Assembly: GCA_000432255.1 (NCBI GenBank)
Contig: HF989915.1
Span: 1-45,020 of the forward strand
Direction of reading: 5' to 3'
Length of the DNA: 45,020 nucleotides
DNA from: Acholeplasma sp. CAG:878
GTDB taxonomy: Bacteria; Bacillota_I; Bacilli_A; RF39; UBA660
A program made the position numbers and the translations under genes. The notes under the pieces were generated by a model that was not told where the DNA came from, did not search any database, and saw nothing but the letters and a program-made list of their open reading frames with translations. Shown in pieces: positions 8,007 to 16,764 of the stretch (within the stretch, counting starts at the first letter, position 1; every line of letters begins with the position of its first letter).

Positions 8007-9514
8007 ATGACAACGATAAAAAGATGCGTTATAGTTGCTTTGAGTTTTATATTGCAAATATCATTTAGTGTTGTGATTATGTTGTATTTTTATGAAAAAC
8101 TTTTTTTAGTAAAAGCATTAGTTTCGGTACTTAGTATTTTAATTATATTAAATATAATTAAGAATAGTAAAAGAATTACTAATGAAATACCTATAATTTT
8201 ATTAATCGCTATAACTCCTGTAGCTGGAACATTGATATATATAGCTTTAGGTAGTAATATGCTAAAAAGTAAAACTTTAATTAGTATTTATAAATCAGAA
8301 AAAAATTCTAAAAAATACTATCATATTAATGAGAAAATAACTAAAGAATTAGATGAAAAAAAATTAGATAAACTTAAATATTTTAATAATTATTTAGGTT
8401 ATCCAGTTAGTAAAAATAATCAAATCACTTATTATGAAACTGGAGAAAAGTTTTATTTTGAATATCTTAAAGAACTGAAAAAAGCAAAAAAATTTATTTT
8501 TATTGAATATTTTATAATAAATCAAAAAGGAATTATGTGGAATGGTATTCTCAATATATTAAAAGAAAAAGTAAAAGAAGGCTTAGATGTAAGGGTTATT
8601 ATGATGATATGGGAAGTGTATTTTTATTACCTAAAACTTACAAAAAGGAATTAGAAACATTTGGAATTAAATGTGTTGTATTTAACGAATTAAAGTCATT
8701 TAGAGGAATTTTTATGAATAATCGTGACCATAGAAAAATCACTATAATTGATGGTAAAGTTGCATTTACTGGTGGCGTTAATTTATCTGATGAATATATC
8801 AATATAAATAGTCCACATGGTCATTGGAAAGATAATGCTATTAAATTAATTGGAGATTCTGTTTTTAATTTAACAGTACTATTTTTAACTAATTGGAACG
8901 CATTTACAAAAGAGGATATTGATTATAATATATTTAGATATGATTTTAAAGATGAAATAAAAGAAAATGGATATACAGTACCATTTGGCTGTTCACCAGT
9001 TAATATAATAGACCTAGAGGGCGAGGACGCTTATTTAAATATAATTAATCAAGCAAAAGAATATGTGTATATTATGACTCCATATTTAATTATAGATACT
9101 AATATGTTAAATGCTCTTTTATTAGCCCGTAAAAGAGGAGTCGATGTAAAAATTGTTATACCTGGTATACCTGATAAAAAAATAGTTTATACTCTAACCG
9201 AATCATATGTTAAAAATTTAGTTGATGAAGGAATAAGCATATTAACTTATACAAAAGGTTTTGTTCATTCTAAAGTATTTGTATGTGATGATGATATTTC
9301 AATAGTCGGAACAATTAATATGGATTATCGAAGTTTATATCTTCATTTTGAAAATGGTGTTTATATGGAAAGTACTTCAGAAATCAAAAAAATAAAACAA
9401 GATGTTATTGATACAATATCAGTATCTCACGAAGTAACTAAAGAAGAAGTTAATTATAAATTAATAAAAAGAATTTGGCAATCAATTTTAAGACTTTTTG
9501 CCCCATTATTTTAG
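8007..9514 (+). pseudogene. cls: Cardiolipin synthase, broken by a one-base frameshift
   Basis: Cardiolipin synthase is a membrane enzyme that joins two phosphatidylglycerols. Two hydrophobic N-terminal segments (first ~75 residues) are followed by a phospholipase-D domain. The first frame runs 8007-8654; the second frame carries the rest and stops at 9514. Joining them restores a normal ~502-aa protein with both HKD motifs intact: HRKITIID with TGGVNL, and HSKVFVCD with GTINMDYRS. The break is near 8598-8601, where GLDVRVI should continue as YDDMGSVFLLPKTY; one base is missing. The ATG at 8007 has AGGTGG upstream. The rest shows no decay, so the gap may be a recent mutation or a sequence error. 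The priA ribosome binding site overlaps its stop. Confidence 0.85.
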
Positions 9515-9523
9515 GAGGTTATT

Positions 9524-11659
9524 ATGACAGCGGACGTATTAGTTGAAATTAATAAATTAGATAAAACGTTTACTTATAATATTTTAAATGATATAAAGGT
9601 TTCTATCGGAAGTAGAGTAAAAGTTCCTTTTAATAATAGAATTTTAGAAGGATTTGTCATTAGTATCGATAATAAAGATTTAGAATTTGAGTTAAAAAAT
9701 ATAATATCTTTAGTTGATTCTAAACCTGTTTTAAATGAGGAAATGCTAGCTTTAGGTAAATATATGAGTAAAAAGTATTTATGTACTTTAATGAGTTGTT
9801 ATCAAACTATGCTTCCAAGTGCCTTAAAAGCAAAAAATAATTTAACTATTAATAAAAAAATGGTTAGTTATCTATGTTTAGTAGAAGATTTTATTCCTAA
9901 AACTGACAATCAGAAAAAAATAAAAGAATTGTTTATTACTAATGAAATATTAAAAAAAGAAGCTAATAAAATATCTTCTAGTACTGTTAAAAGTTTAATT
10001 AATAAAGGTTATGTTAAAGAGGAATTAAAAGAAGAATATAGATTAAAACAAAGCATAATTTCAAAAAAGGAATTGCCATTATTAACTAGTGAACAAGAAA
10101 ATATAATTAATAAAATAAAATTAGACCAATTCAAACCATATCTAATTCATGGAGTTACAGGAAGTGGGAAAACAGAAGTATATATGCGTTTAATTGATAA
10201 AGTTTTAAAGGAAAATAAGAAAGCAATTGTACTAGTACCAGAAATTAGTTTGACTCCTCAATTAGTTAATACTTTTAAAACGAGATTTGATAAAATTGCT
10301 CTACTACACAGTGGGTTAAGCAATGGTGAGAAATATGATGAATGGCGAAGAATCGAAAATGATGAAGTAAATATTGTAGTAGGTGCTAGAAGTGCGATTT
10401 TTGCTCCTTTAAGTAATATTGGAATTATTATAATAGATGAAGAACACTCTCAAACATATAAACAAGAAAATTATCCTTATTATGATGCTAAAGATATTGC
10501 AATTTATAGAGCAAGAACTCATAATTGTCCTTTAGTTTTAGGTTCTGCAACCCCATCGATTGAAAGTTATACAAGAGCTAAAACTAATATATATGAATTA
10601 TTAGAAATGAAAAATAGAGTTAATAATAATTTACCAGAAGTTAGTTTAGTTGACATGAAAGAAGAATTTAAGAAAGGAAATACTATTTTATCTAAAAAAT
10701 TGTATGATAATATAAATGAATGTTTAGATAAAGAAGAACAAGTTATATTACTTTTAAATAGAAGAGGCTATAATACAGTTGTAACTTGTCCAAATTGTGG
10801 ATTTACTCATAAGTGCCCAAAATGTGATATACCACTTACTTATCATAAAAAAACTAATAAAATGATTTGTCATTATTGCAATTATCAAACTTATAAAATA
10901 AATAAATGTCCAAATTGTAACAATGATAAATTAAGTGATTTAGGAATGGGAACTGAAAAACTACAAGAATATATTACAAAAATTTTTCCTAAAGCTAAAG
11001 CAATTAGAATGGATATAGATACGACAAGAACTAAAAATGCTCATGAAAAAATATTTAACGATTTTAAAGACGAAAAGTATAATATTTTAATTGGAACACA
11101 AATGATAGCTAAAGGACTTGATTTTCCTAAAGTAACTTTGGTAGGTGTTTTAAACGGTGATGCTAGTTTAAATATACCAGATTTTAGAAGTGGAGAGAGA
11201 ACTTTTCAATTACTTAATCAGGTATCAGGACGAGCTGGGAGAAGTAGTTTAAAAGGAAAAGTTGTAATTCAAGGATTTAATGTTGATAATTATAGTATTA
11301 TTAAAGCAAGTAATAATGATTATGTAGGATTTTATGAAGAAGAAATGAAAATAAGAAAAAAATTGTTATATCCTCCATTTTATAATCTAGTTTTGATTAG
11401 AATGCAAAGTAATGATTTTGAATTATTAAATAATGAAGCTGATAAAATAAATTCATATATTAGAAATAATACTTCAGAAATTGTTTTAGGACCAACTACT
11501 TCAAGTATGCCTAAAATTAATAATATATATTATATGAATATTATTATAAAATATAAAAAAACACAAAACATATTAGATGTTTTAACTTATATTTTTAATA
11601 AATATAGATTGAATAATAGACTAACAGTTAGTATAGATTTTAATCCATATCATTTTTGA
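9524..11659 (+). CDS. priA: Primosomal protein N', replication restart helicase PriA
   Basis: A 711-aa helicase that recognises stalled forks and reloads the replisome. An N-terminal 3'-DNA-binding region (TADVLVEI..DKTFTYN) precedes the helicase core. Walker A is GVTGSGKTE with Lys216, and the DEEH box is at residues 305-308. The zinc-binding insert has four CxxC pairs (CPNCGFTHKCPKC, CHYC, CPNC, about residues 425-470). The second helicase lobe has GTQMIAKGLDFP and QVSGRAGR. The length is near the lower end for the family because the N-terminal domain is compact. AGGAGG overlapping the cls stop drives translation, so it is likely co-transcribed with cls. It ends in TGA. Confidence 0.96.
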   Translation: MTADVLVEINKLDKTFTYNILNDIKVSIGSRVKVPFNNRILEGFVISIDNKDLEFELKNIISLVDSKPVLNEEMLALGKYMSKKYLCTLMSCYQTMLPSALKAKNNLTINKKMVSYLCLVEDFIPKTDNQKKIKELFITNEILKKEANKISSSTVKSLINKGYVKEELKEEYRLKQSIISKKELPLLTSEQENIINKIKLDQFKPYLIHGVTGSGKTEVYMRLIDKVLKENKKAIVLVPEISLTPQLVNTFKTRFDKIALLHSGLSNGEKYDEWRRIENDEVNIVVGARSAIFAPLSNIGIIIIDEEHSQTYKQENYPYYDAKDIAIYRARTHNCPLVLGSATPSIESYTRAKTNIYELLEMKNRVNNNLPEVSLVDMKEEFKKGNTILSKKLYDNINECLDKEEQVILLLNRRGYNTVVTCPNCGFTHKCPKCDIPLTYHKKTNKMICHYCNYQTYKINKCPNCNNDKLSDLGMGTEKLQEYITKIFPKAKAIRMDIDTTRTKNAHEKIFNDFKDEKYNILIGTQMIAKGLDFPKVTLVGVLNGDASLNIPDFRSGERTFQLLNQVSGRAGRSSLKGKVVIQGFNVDNYSIIKASNNDYVGFYEEEMKIRKKLLYPPFYNLVLIRMQSNDFELLNNEADKINSYIRNNTSEIVLGPTTSSMPKINNIYYMNIIIKYKKTQNILDVLTYIFNKYRLNNRLTVSIDFNPYHF

Positions 11660-11661
11660 AC

Positions 11662-11690
11662 TTGTTTTATTTAGAAAATTATTATATAAT
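11662..11690 (+). promoter_or_regulatory. SigA-type promoter of the pilin-headed lectin gene
   Basis: -35 TTGTTT (11662-11667), 17-nt spacer, perfect -10 TATAAT (11685-11690). The pseudogene at 37303 has the same -35, spacer length and -10. Confidence 0.7.
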
Positions 11691-11715
11691 TTATATAGTA
11701 AAGGATAGGTAATAT

Positions 11716-13275
11716 ATGAAAAAAGGATTTACATTGATTGAATTAGTAGCAGTTATCACACTACTAGCCATTTTAGGTATTTTAGTAATACCATCTATTT
11801 TAAATTTAGTTAAAAATAAACAAAATGATTTGAGTGATGCGTCTAATGATATGCTTTATAAAGCGACAGAACTTTATTTGTTAAAATTTGATTATGAGTT
11901 AATTAATGGAAATACATATTGTATTTCTTTAGCAGAATTAGCTAATGAGCAATTTATAACAGCTCCATTTGTTAATCCAGTAACAAAAAATGAAGTATCA
12001 CTAGAACAACAAGTAGAAGTAAAAGTTGTAAATAAAAGTTATACATATGATTTCAAAGATAGTTGTACTGAAAAATATGTTTACAACGATGGTACTGGGG
12101 CTAATGTACCAGATTTGTTAAATAAAATGGTTCCGATTAAATATAATGGTACTAATTGGATATATGCAGATATATATACAAATTGGTATGATTATAACAA
12201 TAAACAATGGGCTAATGCTGTTATTTTAAAGGATGATGTCACTAAAGAAGTAGGCGATATAATTAACGAATCAGATGTTTTATTATGGTATGTATGGATT
12301 CCAAGATATAAATACACAATATTTAACGGAAATAATGGCTCCACACCTGAACAATTAATCAATGTAACTTTTGAAATAAATACTAATACAACAGGTTCTG
12401 TTAAGTGTAGTAATAATGTTGATGGAACAGAAGAATGTATAGATAAGAGCCTTAATAGTATTAATGATAACGTAAGTACTTATACGCACCCAGCGTTTAC
12501 TTTAGGTAGTAGAGAATTAACGGGATTTTGGGTAGGAAAATTTGAAATTAGTACAACAAATAGTACATGTAATAAAACACCATCAGCGTCTAATTGTAAT
12601 AAAATATCGGTTGTAACTATTAAACCTGGTGTTTCTAGTTTTAGATATGCAAATGTATCGAATTTCTTTTATTCAATTCAAAACATTTCTGAGGATTATG
12701 AAATTACTGATGGAGATTCACATATGCTCAAAAACATGGAATGGGGAGCAGTAGCTTATTTAAAACAAAGTAAATATGGACTAGGAACAACAGATATAGC
12801 AGTTAATAAAAATTCAAACTTCTATACTGGTGGGGGTAGTGGGACCGCATATAAAACCAATGTAGCCCAATCAACAACTGGAAATATATATGGTGTTTAC
12901 GATATGAGTGGTGGTGCATGGGAATATGTAATGGGTAACATGAATAACTCAAGTAACGCATTCTATTCAAGTAATGCTGGATTTACAACTGCTCCAGATG
13001 CAAAATATTATGATAGTTATAAATACGGCACGTCTAATACAAGTCATGCAAGAGGAAAATTAGGAGATGCAACAAAAGAGCCTTTAACTACTTTCGGAAG
13101 TAATAATGGTGGATGGTATTCAGATTACGCGAACTTCCCGTACTCAAGCTTCTCTTGGTTCATTCGCGGGGGCAGCTGTAACGATGGTGCTAATGCGGGG
13201 GTGTTCAGCTTCAGCGACAGCGCTGGTGGTGGCACCGGTAGCGGCTCGGCGCGTGCTGTGTTGTCTGCTAAATAA
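11716..13275 (+). CDS. Pilin-headed surface protein with lectin-like (FGE-type) tail; predicted DGR target
   Basis: A 519-aa protein. Residues 2-9 (KKGFTLIE) form a type IV prepilin leader with cleavage after Gly4 and the usual Glu5 of the mature chain (E9), followed by a hydrophobic helix to about residue 30. Residues ~115-519 match the tail of the 33340 protein (YNDGTGANVPDL, MVPIKY, YVWIPRYKYTIFNGNNGS, DSHMLKNMEWGAVAYLKQSKYGLG, GNIYGVYDMSGGAWEYVMG). They end in IRGGSC..SARAVL, the layout of formylglycine-generating-enzyme/C-type-lectin-like domains used by DGR target proteins. The last ~48 codons switch abruptly to GC-rich codon use (see 13123-13272). Function is inferred to be ligand binding at the cell surface. 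It has its own promoter and terminator. No catalytic role is claimed. Confidence 0.85.
   Translation: MKKGFTLIELVAVITLLAILGILVIPSILNLVKNKQNDLSDASNDMLYKATELYLLKFDYELINGNTYCISLAELANEQFITAPFVNPVTKNEVSLEQQVEVKVVNKSYTYDFKDSCTEKYVYNDGTGANVPDLLNKMVPIKYNGTNWIYADIYTNWYDYNNKQWANAVILKDDVTKEVGDIINESDVLLWYVWIPRYKYTIFNGNNGSTPEQLINVTFEINTNTTGSVKCSNNVDGTEECIDKSLNSINDNVSTYTHPAFTLGSRELTGFWVGKFEISTTNSTCNKTPSASNCNKISVVTIKPGVSSFRYANVSNFFYSIQNISEDYEITDGDSHMLKNMEWGAVAYLKQSKYGLGTTDIAVNKNSNFYTGGGSGTAYKTNVAQSTTGNIYGVYDMSGGAWEYVMGNMNNSSNAFYSSNAGFTTAPDAKYYDSYKYGTSNTSHARGKLGDATKEPLTTFGSNNGGWYSDYANFPYSSFSWFIRGGSCNDGANAGVFSFSDSAGGGTGSGSARAVLSAK
13123..13272 (+). other. Predicted DGR variable region with adenine-free 3' block
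   Basis: Bases 13141-13260 hold 74 G or C of 120 (62%), in a window that is mostly near 30%. Codons 487-490 and 498-510 are nearly all of the form xxC or xxT (AGC, TGT, AAC, GAT, AGC, GAC, GCT, GGT, GGC, ACC). That is what random replacement of the adenines in AAC/AAT template codons gives. The invariant neighbours (IRGG, AGVF, SARAVLSA) use codons that are rare in this genome (CGC, GGG, GCG, TCG, GTG). Bases 13246-13269, after the last variable codon, contain no adenine, as expected of an initiation-of-mutagenic-homing segment that cannot itself be mutated. The start at 13123 is approximate, taken from where codon use changes. Confidence 0.8.
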
Positions 13276-13277
13276 TT

Positions 13278-13303
13278 CTGTTACGTTTTGTAACAGTTTT
13301 TTT
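13278..13303 (+). terminator. Hairpin after the variable region; terminator and possible DGR homing hairpin
   Basis: CTGTTAC (13278-13284) and GTAACAG (13290-13296) form a perfect 7-bp stem with loop gtttt, followed by seven Ts. It serves as the gene's terminator. Its position a few bases after the predicted variable region is also that of the hairpin or cruciform that promotes retrohoming in the Bordetella phage DGR, so a dual role is possible. Confidence 0.8.
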
Positions 13304-13310
13304 AAATAAA

Positions 13311-13341
13311 TTTACAAAAAAAGAACAAGTTATTGTTCTTT
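13311..13341 (-). terminator. Terminator of the M16 peptidase pair
   Basis: On the minus strand AAAGAACAA and TTGTTCTTT form a perfect 9-bp stem (13333-13341 with 13320-13328), followed by T residues. The stop codon of the upstream gene (13330-13332) is in the loop. Confidence 0.85.
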
Positions 13342-14604
13342 AGGTTCGATTATTAATTCACTTATATTACTATAATCAGTGTTGGAAATTAAATTATTAA
13401 AATCTTTAAAGTTAAGTTTTTTAATTTCTTTATATCGATTAGTTCTAATAAAATTATATTTAATTATATCATTCATAAGAGTTCTATTTATACTAAAGAT
13501 ATTATCACTGACATAGATTAGAGAACTTATTAAAGTTTTCTTTTTGCGTTCAAAATCTTCTTTACTTATTTCTAAATTAGAAAGTTCATTTTTAATTTTT
13601 TCGATTAATAAACTAGGTTCATTAGTCTCACCAATTACAAATATAAGTAAATGTTCACTAGTATTATCAAATCCGATTCCAAGATTAGTGTTTATAATTT
13701 TTTCTTGTTTTAATTTTTCACCTAGTATGGAAGTGGAACCAAATTTAATATCAAATAAAGTTGTATAATAAAGTAGTGCTTGATATAAATTGTCTTTTGG
13801 AAGTTTAATTTTATACGCAACCGCACACCTTTTAATTCCAACATTTAATTTTAATGTTTCATTAGTTTTAACCACGTTATTAGGTTCATCATATTTTTTA
13901 ATCTTAATTTTTTGTCCAATAGGAAACTTCTTTTTACTTTGATTGTTTTTTATTGCTTCAATAGCACTGTTAGGTTCAACATTTCCAGTAATTACGATAA
14001 ACATATTAGATGGATTATAAAAGGTATTATAACATTCATATAAGTCTTCTTTTGTGATTTTGTTAATACTAGAAACATCACCGATAATAGGATACCTAAT
14101 AGGATGATTTACAAAACAATTGTTAAGTAATTTTTCATATAACTGAGTGTTTGGGTCATCCAAATACATTTTTATTTCTTGTTCAATTATGCCTTTTTCT
14201 TTTGATACGTTAGAATCTGTAAAATAAGGAGATTGTACATAATCTAATAAATATTCTAAATTTTCTAGAAAAAAATTAGGACCAGAAAATAAATAAGTTG
14301 TTTTAGTTTGATTAGTATTAGCATTAGCACTACAACCTCTTTCGCTAAAGAAACTAAAAGGGTCAACACCATTTTTTTGTTCAAACATTTTGTGTTCTAA
14401 AAAGTGAGCAATTCCTAAAGGAAATTTTTTCATTTTGTTTTCATTAATCGGTACAAATTCAATATCATTTGAGCCATATTTAGTTGAAAAAGTAACATAT
14501 ATATTATTAACGTTTTTCATAGGAACAATATATATTTCTAATTTATTTTCCAATGTTTCAGAATAAAGTTCTAAATCTAAATTATCAATTATTGTCTTTT
14601 TCAT
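13330..14604 (-). CDS. ymfH: M16 family zinc peptidase, YmfH-like (catalytic member)
   Basis: A 424-aa insulinase/pitrilysin-type peptidase. The inverted zinc motif HFLEH is intact at His67, Glu70 and His71, with the third ligand region expected in the following helix (FTDSNVSKEKGIIEQEI). The overall length and the pairing with a motif-lacking partner match Bacillus YmfH/YmfF, which are annotated as associated with the EF-P 5-aminopentanol modification pathway; the partners form a two-chain M16 peptidase. GTG at 14605 is possible, but GGAGG with 5-nt spacing favours the ATG at 14604. It overlaps the upstream partner gene by about 20 bases, indicating translational coupling. No signal peptide is visible, so it is cytosolic. 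Confidence 0.88.
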   Translation of the reverse strand: MKKTIIDNLDLELYSETLENKLEIYIVPMKNVNNIYVTFSTKYGSNDIEFVPINENKMKKFPLGIAHFLEHKMFEQKNGVDPFSFFSERGCSANANTNQTKTTYLFSGPNFFLENLEYLLDYVQSPYFTDSNVSKEKGIIEQEIKMYLDDPNTQLYEKLLNNCFVNHPIRYPIIGDVSSINKITKEDLYECYNTFYNPSNMFIVITGNVEPNSAIEAIKNNQSKKKFPIGQKIKIKKYDEPNNVVKTNETLKLNVGIKRCAVAYKIKLPKDNLYQALLYYTTLFDIKFGSTSILGEKLKQEKIINTNLGIGFDNTSEHLLIFVIGETNEPSLLIEKIKNELSNLEISKEDFERKKKTLISSLIYVSDNIFSINRTLMNDIIKYNFIRTNRYKEIKKLNFKDFNNLISNTDYSNISELIIEPKEQ

Positions 14605-15853
14605 CACTGCCTCCTTCTAAAACATAAATTGTATCAATATGAACTTTCTTAGCTAAATTAACAACATCTTCAAAAGTTACATTTTTAATATTATTTTTTC
14701 TTTCATCAATTAAATCTAAGCCGATATATTCATGAGATTCAAATGTTCTTGCTATACTAGCAGGACTATCCATGATTTCCTCTAAAGCACTTAAATAAGT
14801 GGTTTTAGCTTCATTTAAATTTTCTTCACTAAAATTACCCTTAGCCATATTACTTAATTCTTTTTTTATTAAATTAGTGCATTTCTTAAATTGTTCTTTA
14901 TTAATACCGGCTGTAATTACCATTAAATTAGCAACTGGACGATATGAACAGTTTATATAATAACAAAGGCTATTTTTTTCTCTTACATTTTTAAATAATT
15001 TTGAATTTGCCCCACCACCTAGTATATAACTATACATATTGCAAACATATTTCATTTCAAATGGAGTTAAATCATTGAGTTTTAAACCAATATTTAATTT
15101 TGCTTGTTCTAAAGGCATCACTTCATGAACCGTTTTAATTCTTTTTCTTATTTTGTCAAATTTAATAAAATGTGACTCTGTAGGTTTTTTCAAAGTGTTT
15201 ACATTAAAATTATCGATAATTAATTTTTTAAAATCATCATCAATATTTCCAACGACAAAAATATCGATTAAATCACTTTTTAAAAAGTTTTTGTAATAGT
15301 CATATAATTTTTTACCATTTATTTTTTCTAAATCTTCTACATAACCACTTGTATTTAATGATAAAGGACTTTTTTTATCCATTTCTTCAAATAATCTTAA
15401 TTGACTATAAACTTTAGGCTCGTTTTTAAGATTTTTGATGTCATCCATAACCAATCTTTTAGCTAGATTAAAATTGACAAAAGAATTATTTGAGACATCA
15501 GGGTTAAAGATAAAATCCAAAATAAATTTAACTGATTTTTCATTCATACCTTTTTCTGTGTATTTTTCATTTAAAAAATAACTTGAAAAAGATGTTATAA
15601 CATAATTTCCTGATAGATTAGTATCACTGCTTAAAGATAGACCATATAATTCTTCAGTCATTATTTCAAGTTCACGACTCGTTTTATATTTATTTGTTGT
15701 TTCTAAAAGTATTTTATCTAGTAAATTACGATAAGTTATATCTTCTTTTTTTATTTTCTTTTTAAAATTGATTTTTATGTAAATTGTCTTAAATTTATCT
15801 ATATTAATCAAATGAAGGTTGTAAGCTTTATTAGTGTACTTTTTATAGTTCAT
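14585..15853 (-). CDS. ymfF: M16 family peptidase-like protein, YmfF-like (non-catalytic partner)
   Basis: A 422-aa M16-fold protein lacking HxxEH at the expected place (the region reads NLLDKILLETTNKYKTSRELE), so it is probably the non-catalytic half of the pair. The middle and C-terminal M16 landmarks are present (LGGGANSKLFKNVREKNSLCYY, SPASIARTFESHEYIG). Upstream codons reach a GTG at 15862, but AAAGGGTGA precedes the ATG at 15853, which is taken as the start. First gene of a two-gene minus-strand operon with the catalytic partner. Confidence 0.87.
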   Translation of the reverse strand: MNYKKYTNKAYNLHLINIDKFKTIYIKINFKKKIKKEDITYRNLLDKILLETTNKYKTSRELEIMTEELYGLSLSSDTNLSGNYVITSFSSYFLNEKYTEKGMNEKSVKFILDFIFNPDVSNNSFVNFNLAKRLVMDDIKNLKNEPKVYSQLRLFEEMDKKSPLSLNTSGYVEDLEKINGKKLYDYYKNFLKSDLIDIFVVGNIDDDFKKLIIDNFNVNTLKKPTESHFIKFDKIRKRIKTVHEVMPLEQAKLNIGLKLNDLTPFEMKYVCNMYSYILGGGANSKLFKNVREKNSLCYYINCSYRPVANLMVITAGINKEQFKKCTNLIKKELSNMAKGNFSEENLNEAKTTYLSALEEIMDSPASIARTFESHEYIGLDLIDERKNNIKNVTFEDVVNLAKKVHIDTIYVLEGGSDEKDNN

Positions 15854-15895
15854 TTTATTCACCCTTTCTATTATTTGCTGAAATTTTAAAATAAT

Positions 15896-15921
15896 ACCCT
15901 TAAATAAGTTTACATAAAATA
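15896..15921 (+). promoter_or_regulatory. Possible SigK-type promoter upstream of sigK
   Basis: CATAAAATA (15913-15921) fits the CATANNNTA -10 shared by mother-cell sigma factors, with AC 15 bases upstream (15896-15897) as a SigK-like -35. Such a site would give autoregulation. The motifs are short in AT-rich DNA, so support is weak. Confidence 0.3.
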
Positions 15922-15966
15922 TGCAAAGGTGTCAAGGGTTTAACATATTCTTTAATGAGGTGACTT

Positions 15967-16659
15967 ATGTTTAAGTTTTTAAAATATTTATTTAAGGATT
16001 TTTTAATTTTTACAGCTGCATATTCTAATAATGTTTTTCCAGAACCACTATCAAAAGAGGAAGAAGAAGCTTATATTGAAAAGATGCGTTTAGGTGATAA
16101 GGAAGCAAGAAATAAATTAATTGAACATAATCTTAGGTTGGTAGCTCATATAGTAAAAAAATATGACCATAAAAACGATGATGTTGATGATTTGATTAGT
16201 ATAGGAACAATTGGATTAATTAAAGGAGTAGATAGCTTTTCCTATAGACATGGTACTAGATTAACTACCTATGTAGCAAAATGCATTGAAAATGAAATAT
16301 TGATGTTTTATAGAAGTGATAAAAGACATAGCAAAAATATAAGTATAAATGAATCTATAGGATTTGATAAAGATGGCAATGAAATAACATTTTTAGATAT
16401 ATTGAAAACACCTAAACTTGATTTTGCATCTGAATTACAAGACAAAGATAATATAAATGCTTTAAAAGAATACTTTAAAGTTTTAACTAAAAGAGAGCAA
16501 GAAATAATAATTAAAAGATATGGCTTAAATAATCAAGATGAAATGACCCAAAAAGAAATTGCTAAAGAACTTGGAATATCAAGAAGTTATGTTTCAAGAA
16601 TTGAAAAAAGGGCTTTGACTAAAATGTTAAAAGAGTTTAAGGTTCAAAACAAACAATGA
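15967..16659 (+). CDS. sigK: RNA polymerase sporulation sigma factor SigK
   Basis: A 230-aa sigma-70 family protein matching pro-sigma-K: hydrophobic pro-sequence (residues 1-18), then YSNNVFPEPLS, the region around which Bacillus SpoIVFB cleaves. Region 2 follows (NKLIEHNLRLVAHIVKKY, DLISIGTIGLIKGVDSF, TYVAKCIENEILM). Region 4 has LTKREQEIIIKRYGL and the helix-turn-helix QKEIAKELGISRSYVSRIEK. It would direct late mother-cell gene expression during sporulation. The gene is intact, with no interrupting skin-like element. The ATG follows GAGGTG. The residue identities are close to Bacillus SigK, including the region 4 helix. It is monocistronic; a weak hairpin follows at about 16680-16705. Confidence 0.92.
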   Translation: MFKFLKYLFKDFLIFTAAYSNNVFPEPLSKEEEEAYIEKMRLGDKEARNKLIEHNLRLVAHIVKKYDHKNDDVDDLISIGTIGLIKGVDSFSYRHGTRLTTYVAKCIENEILMFYRSDKRHSKNISINESIGFDKDGNEITFLDILKTPKLDFASELQDKDNINALKEYFKVLTKREQEIIIKRYGLNNQDEMTQKEIAKELGISRSYVSRIEKRALTKMLKEFKVQNKQ

Positions 16660-16713
16660 TTTAACTTTGTTATGTTGGATTATCCCTTACAAAATAAGGA
16701 TTATTTGTTCAAT

Positions 16714-16742
16714 TTGCATTAATTTTGAAAATGTGCTATAAT
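16714..16742 (+). promoter_or_regulatory. SigA-type promoter of secG
   Basis: TTGCAT (16714-16719), 17-nt spacer, TATAAT (16737-16742). The -10 overlaps an in-frame upstream ATG at 16741, which rules that codon out as the translation start of secG. Confidence 0.75.
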
Positions 16743-16764
16743 GAATATGTTCAAGGAGGAAGTT

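Noticed and set aside
8537..8600. Separate start for a second, independent phospholipase-D gene at 8537
   Set aside because: The first ~25 residues of that frame are out-of-frame sequence of the upstream half; true homology begins at the frameshift, so this is one broken gene.
13106..13309. A 67-codon open frame overlapping the end of the pilin-headed lectin gene
   Set aside because: It is an alternative frame kept open by the GC-rich variable region; it has no ribosome binding site and its composition is that of a shadow.
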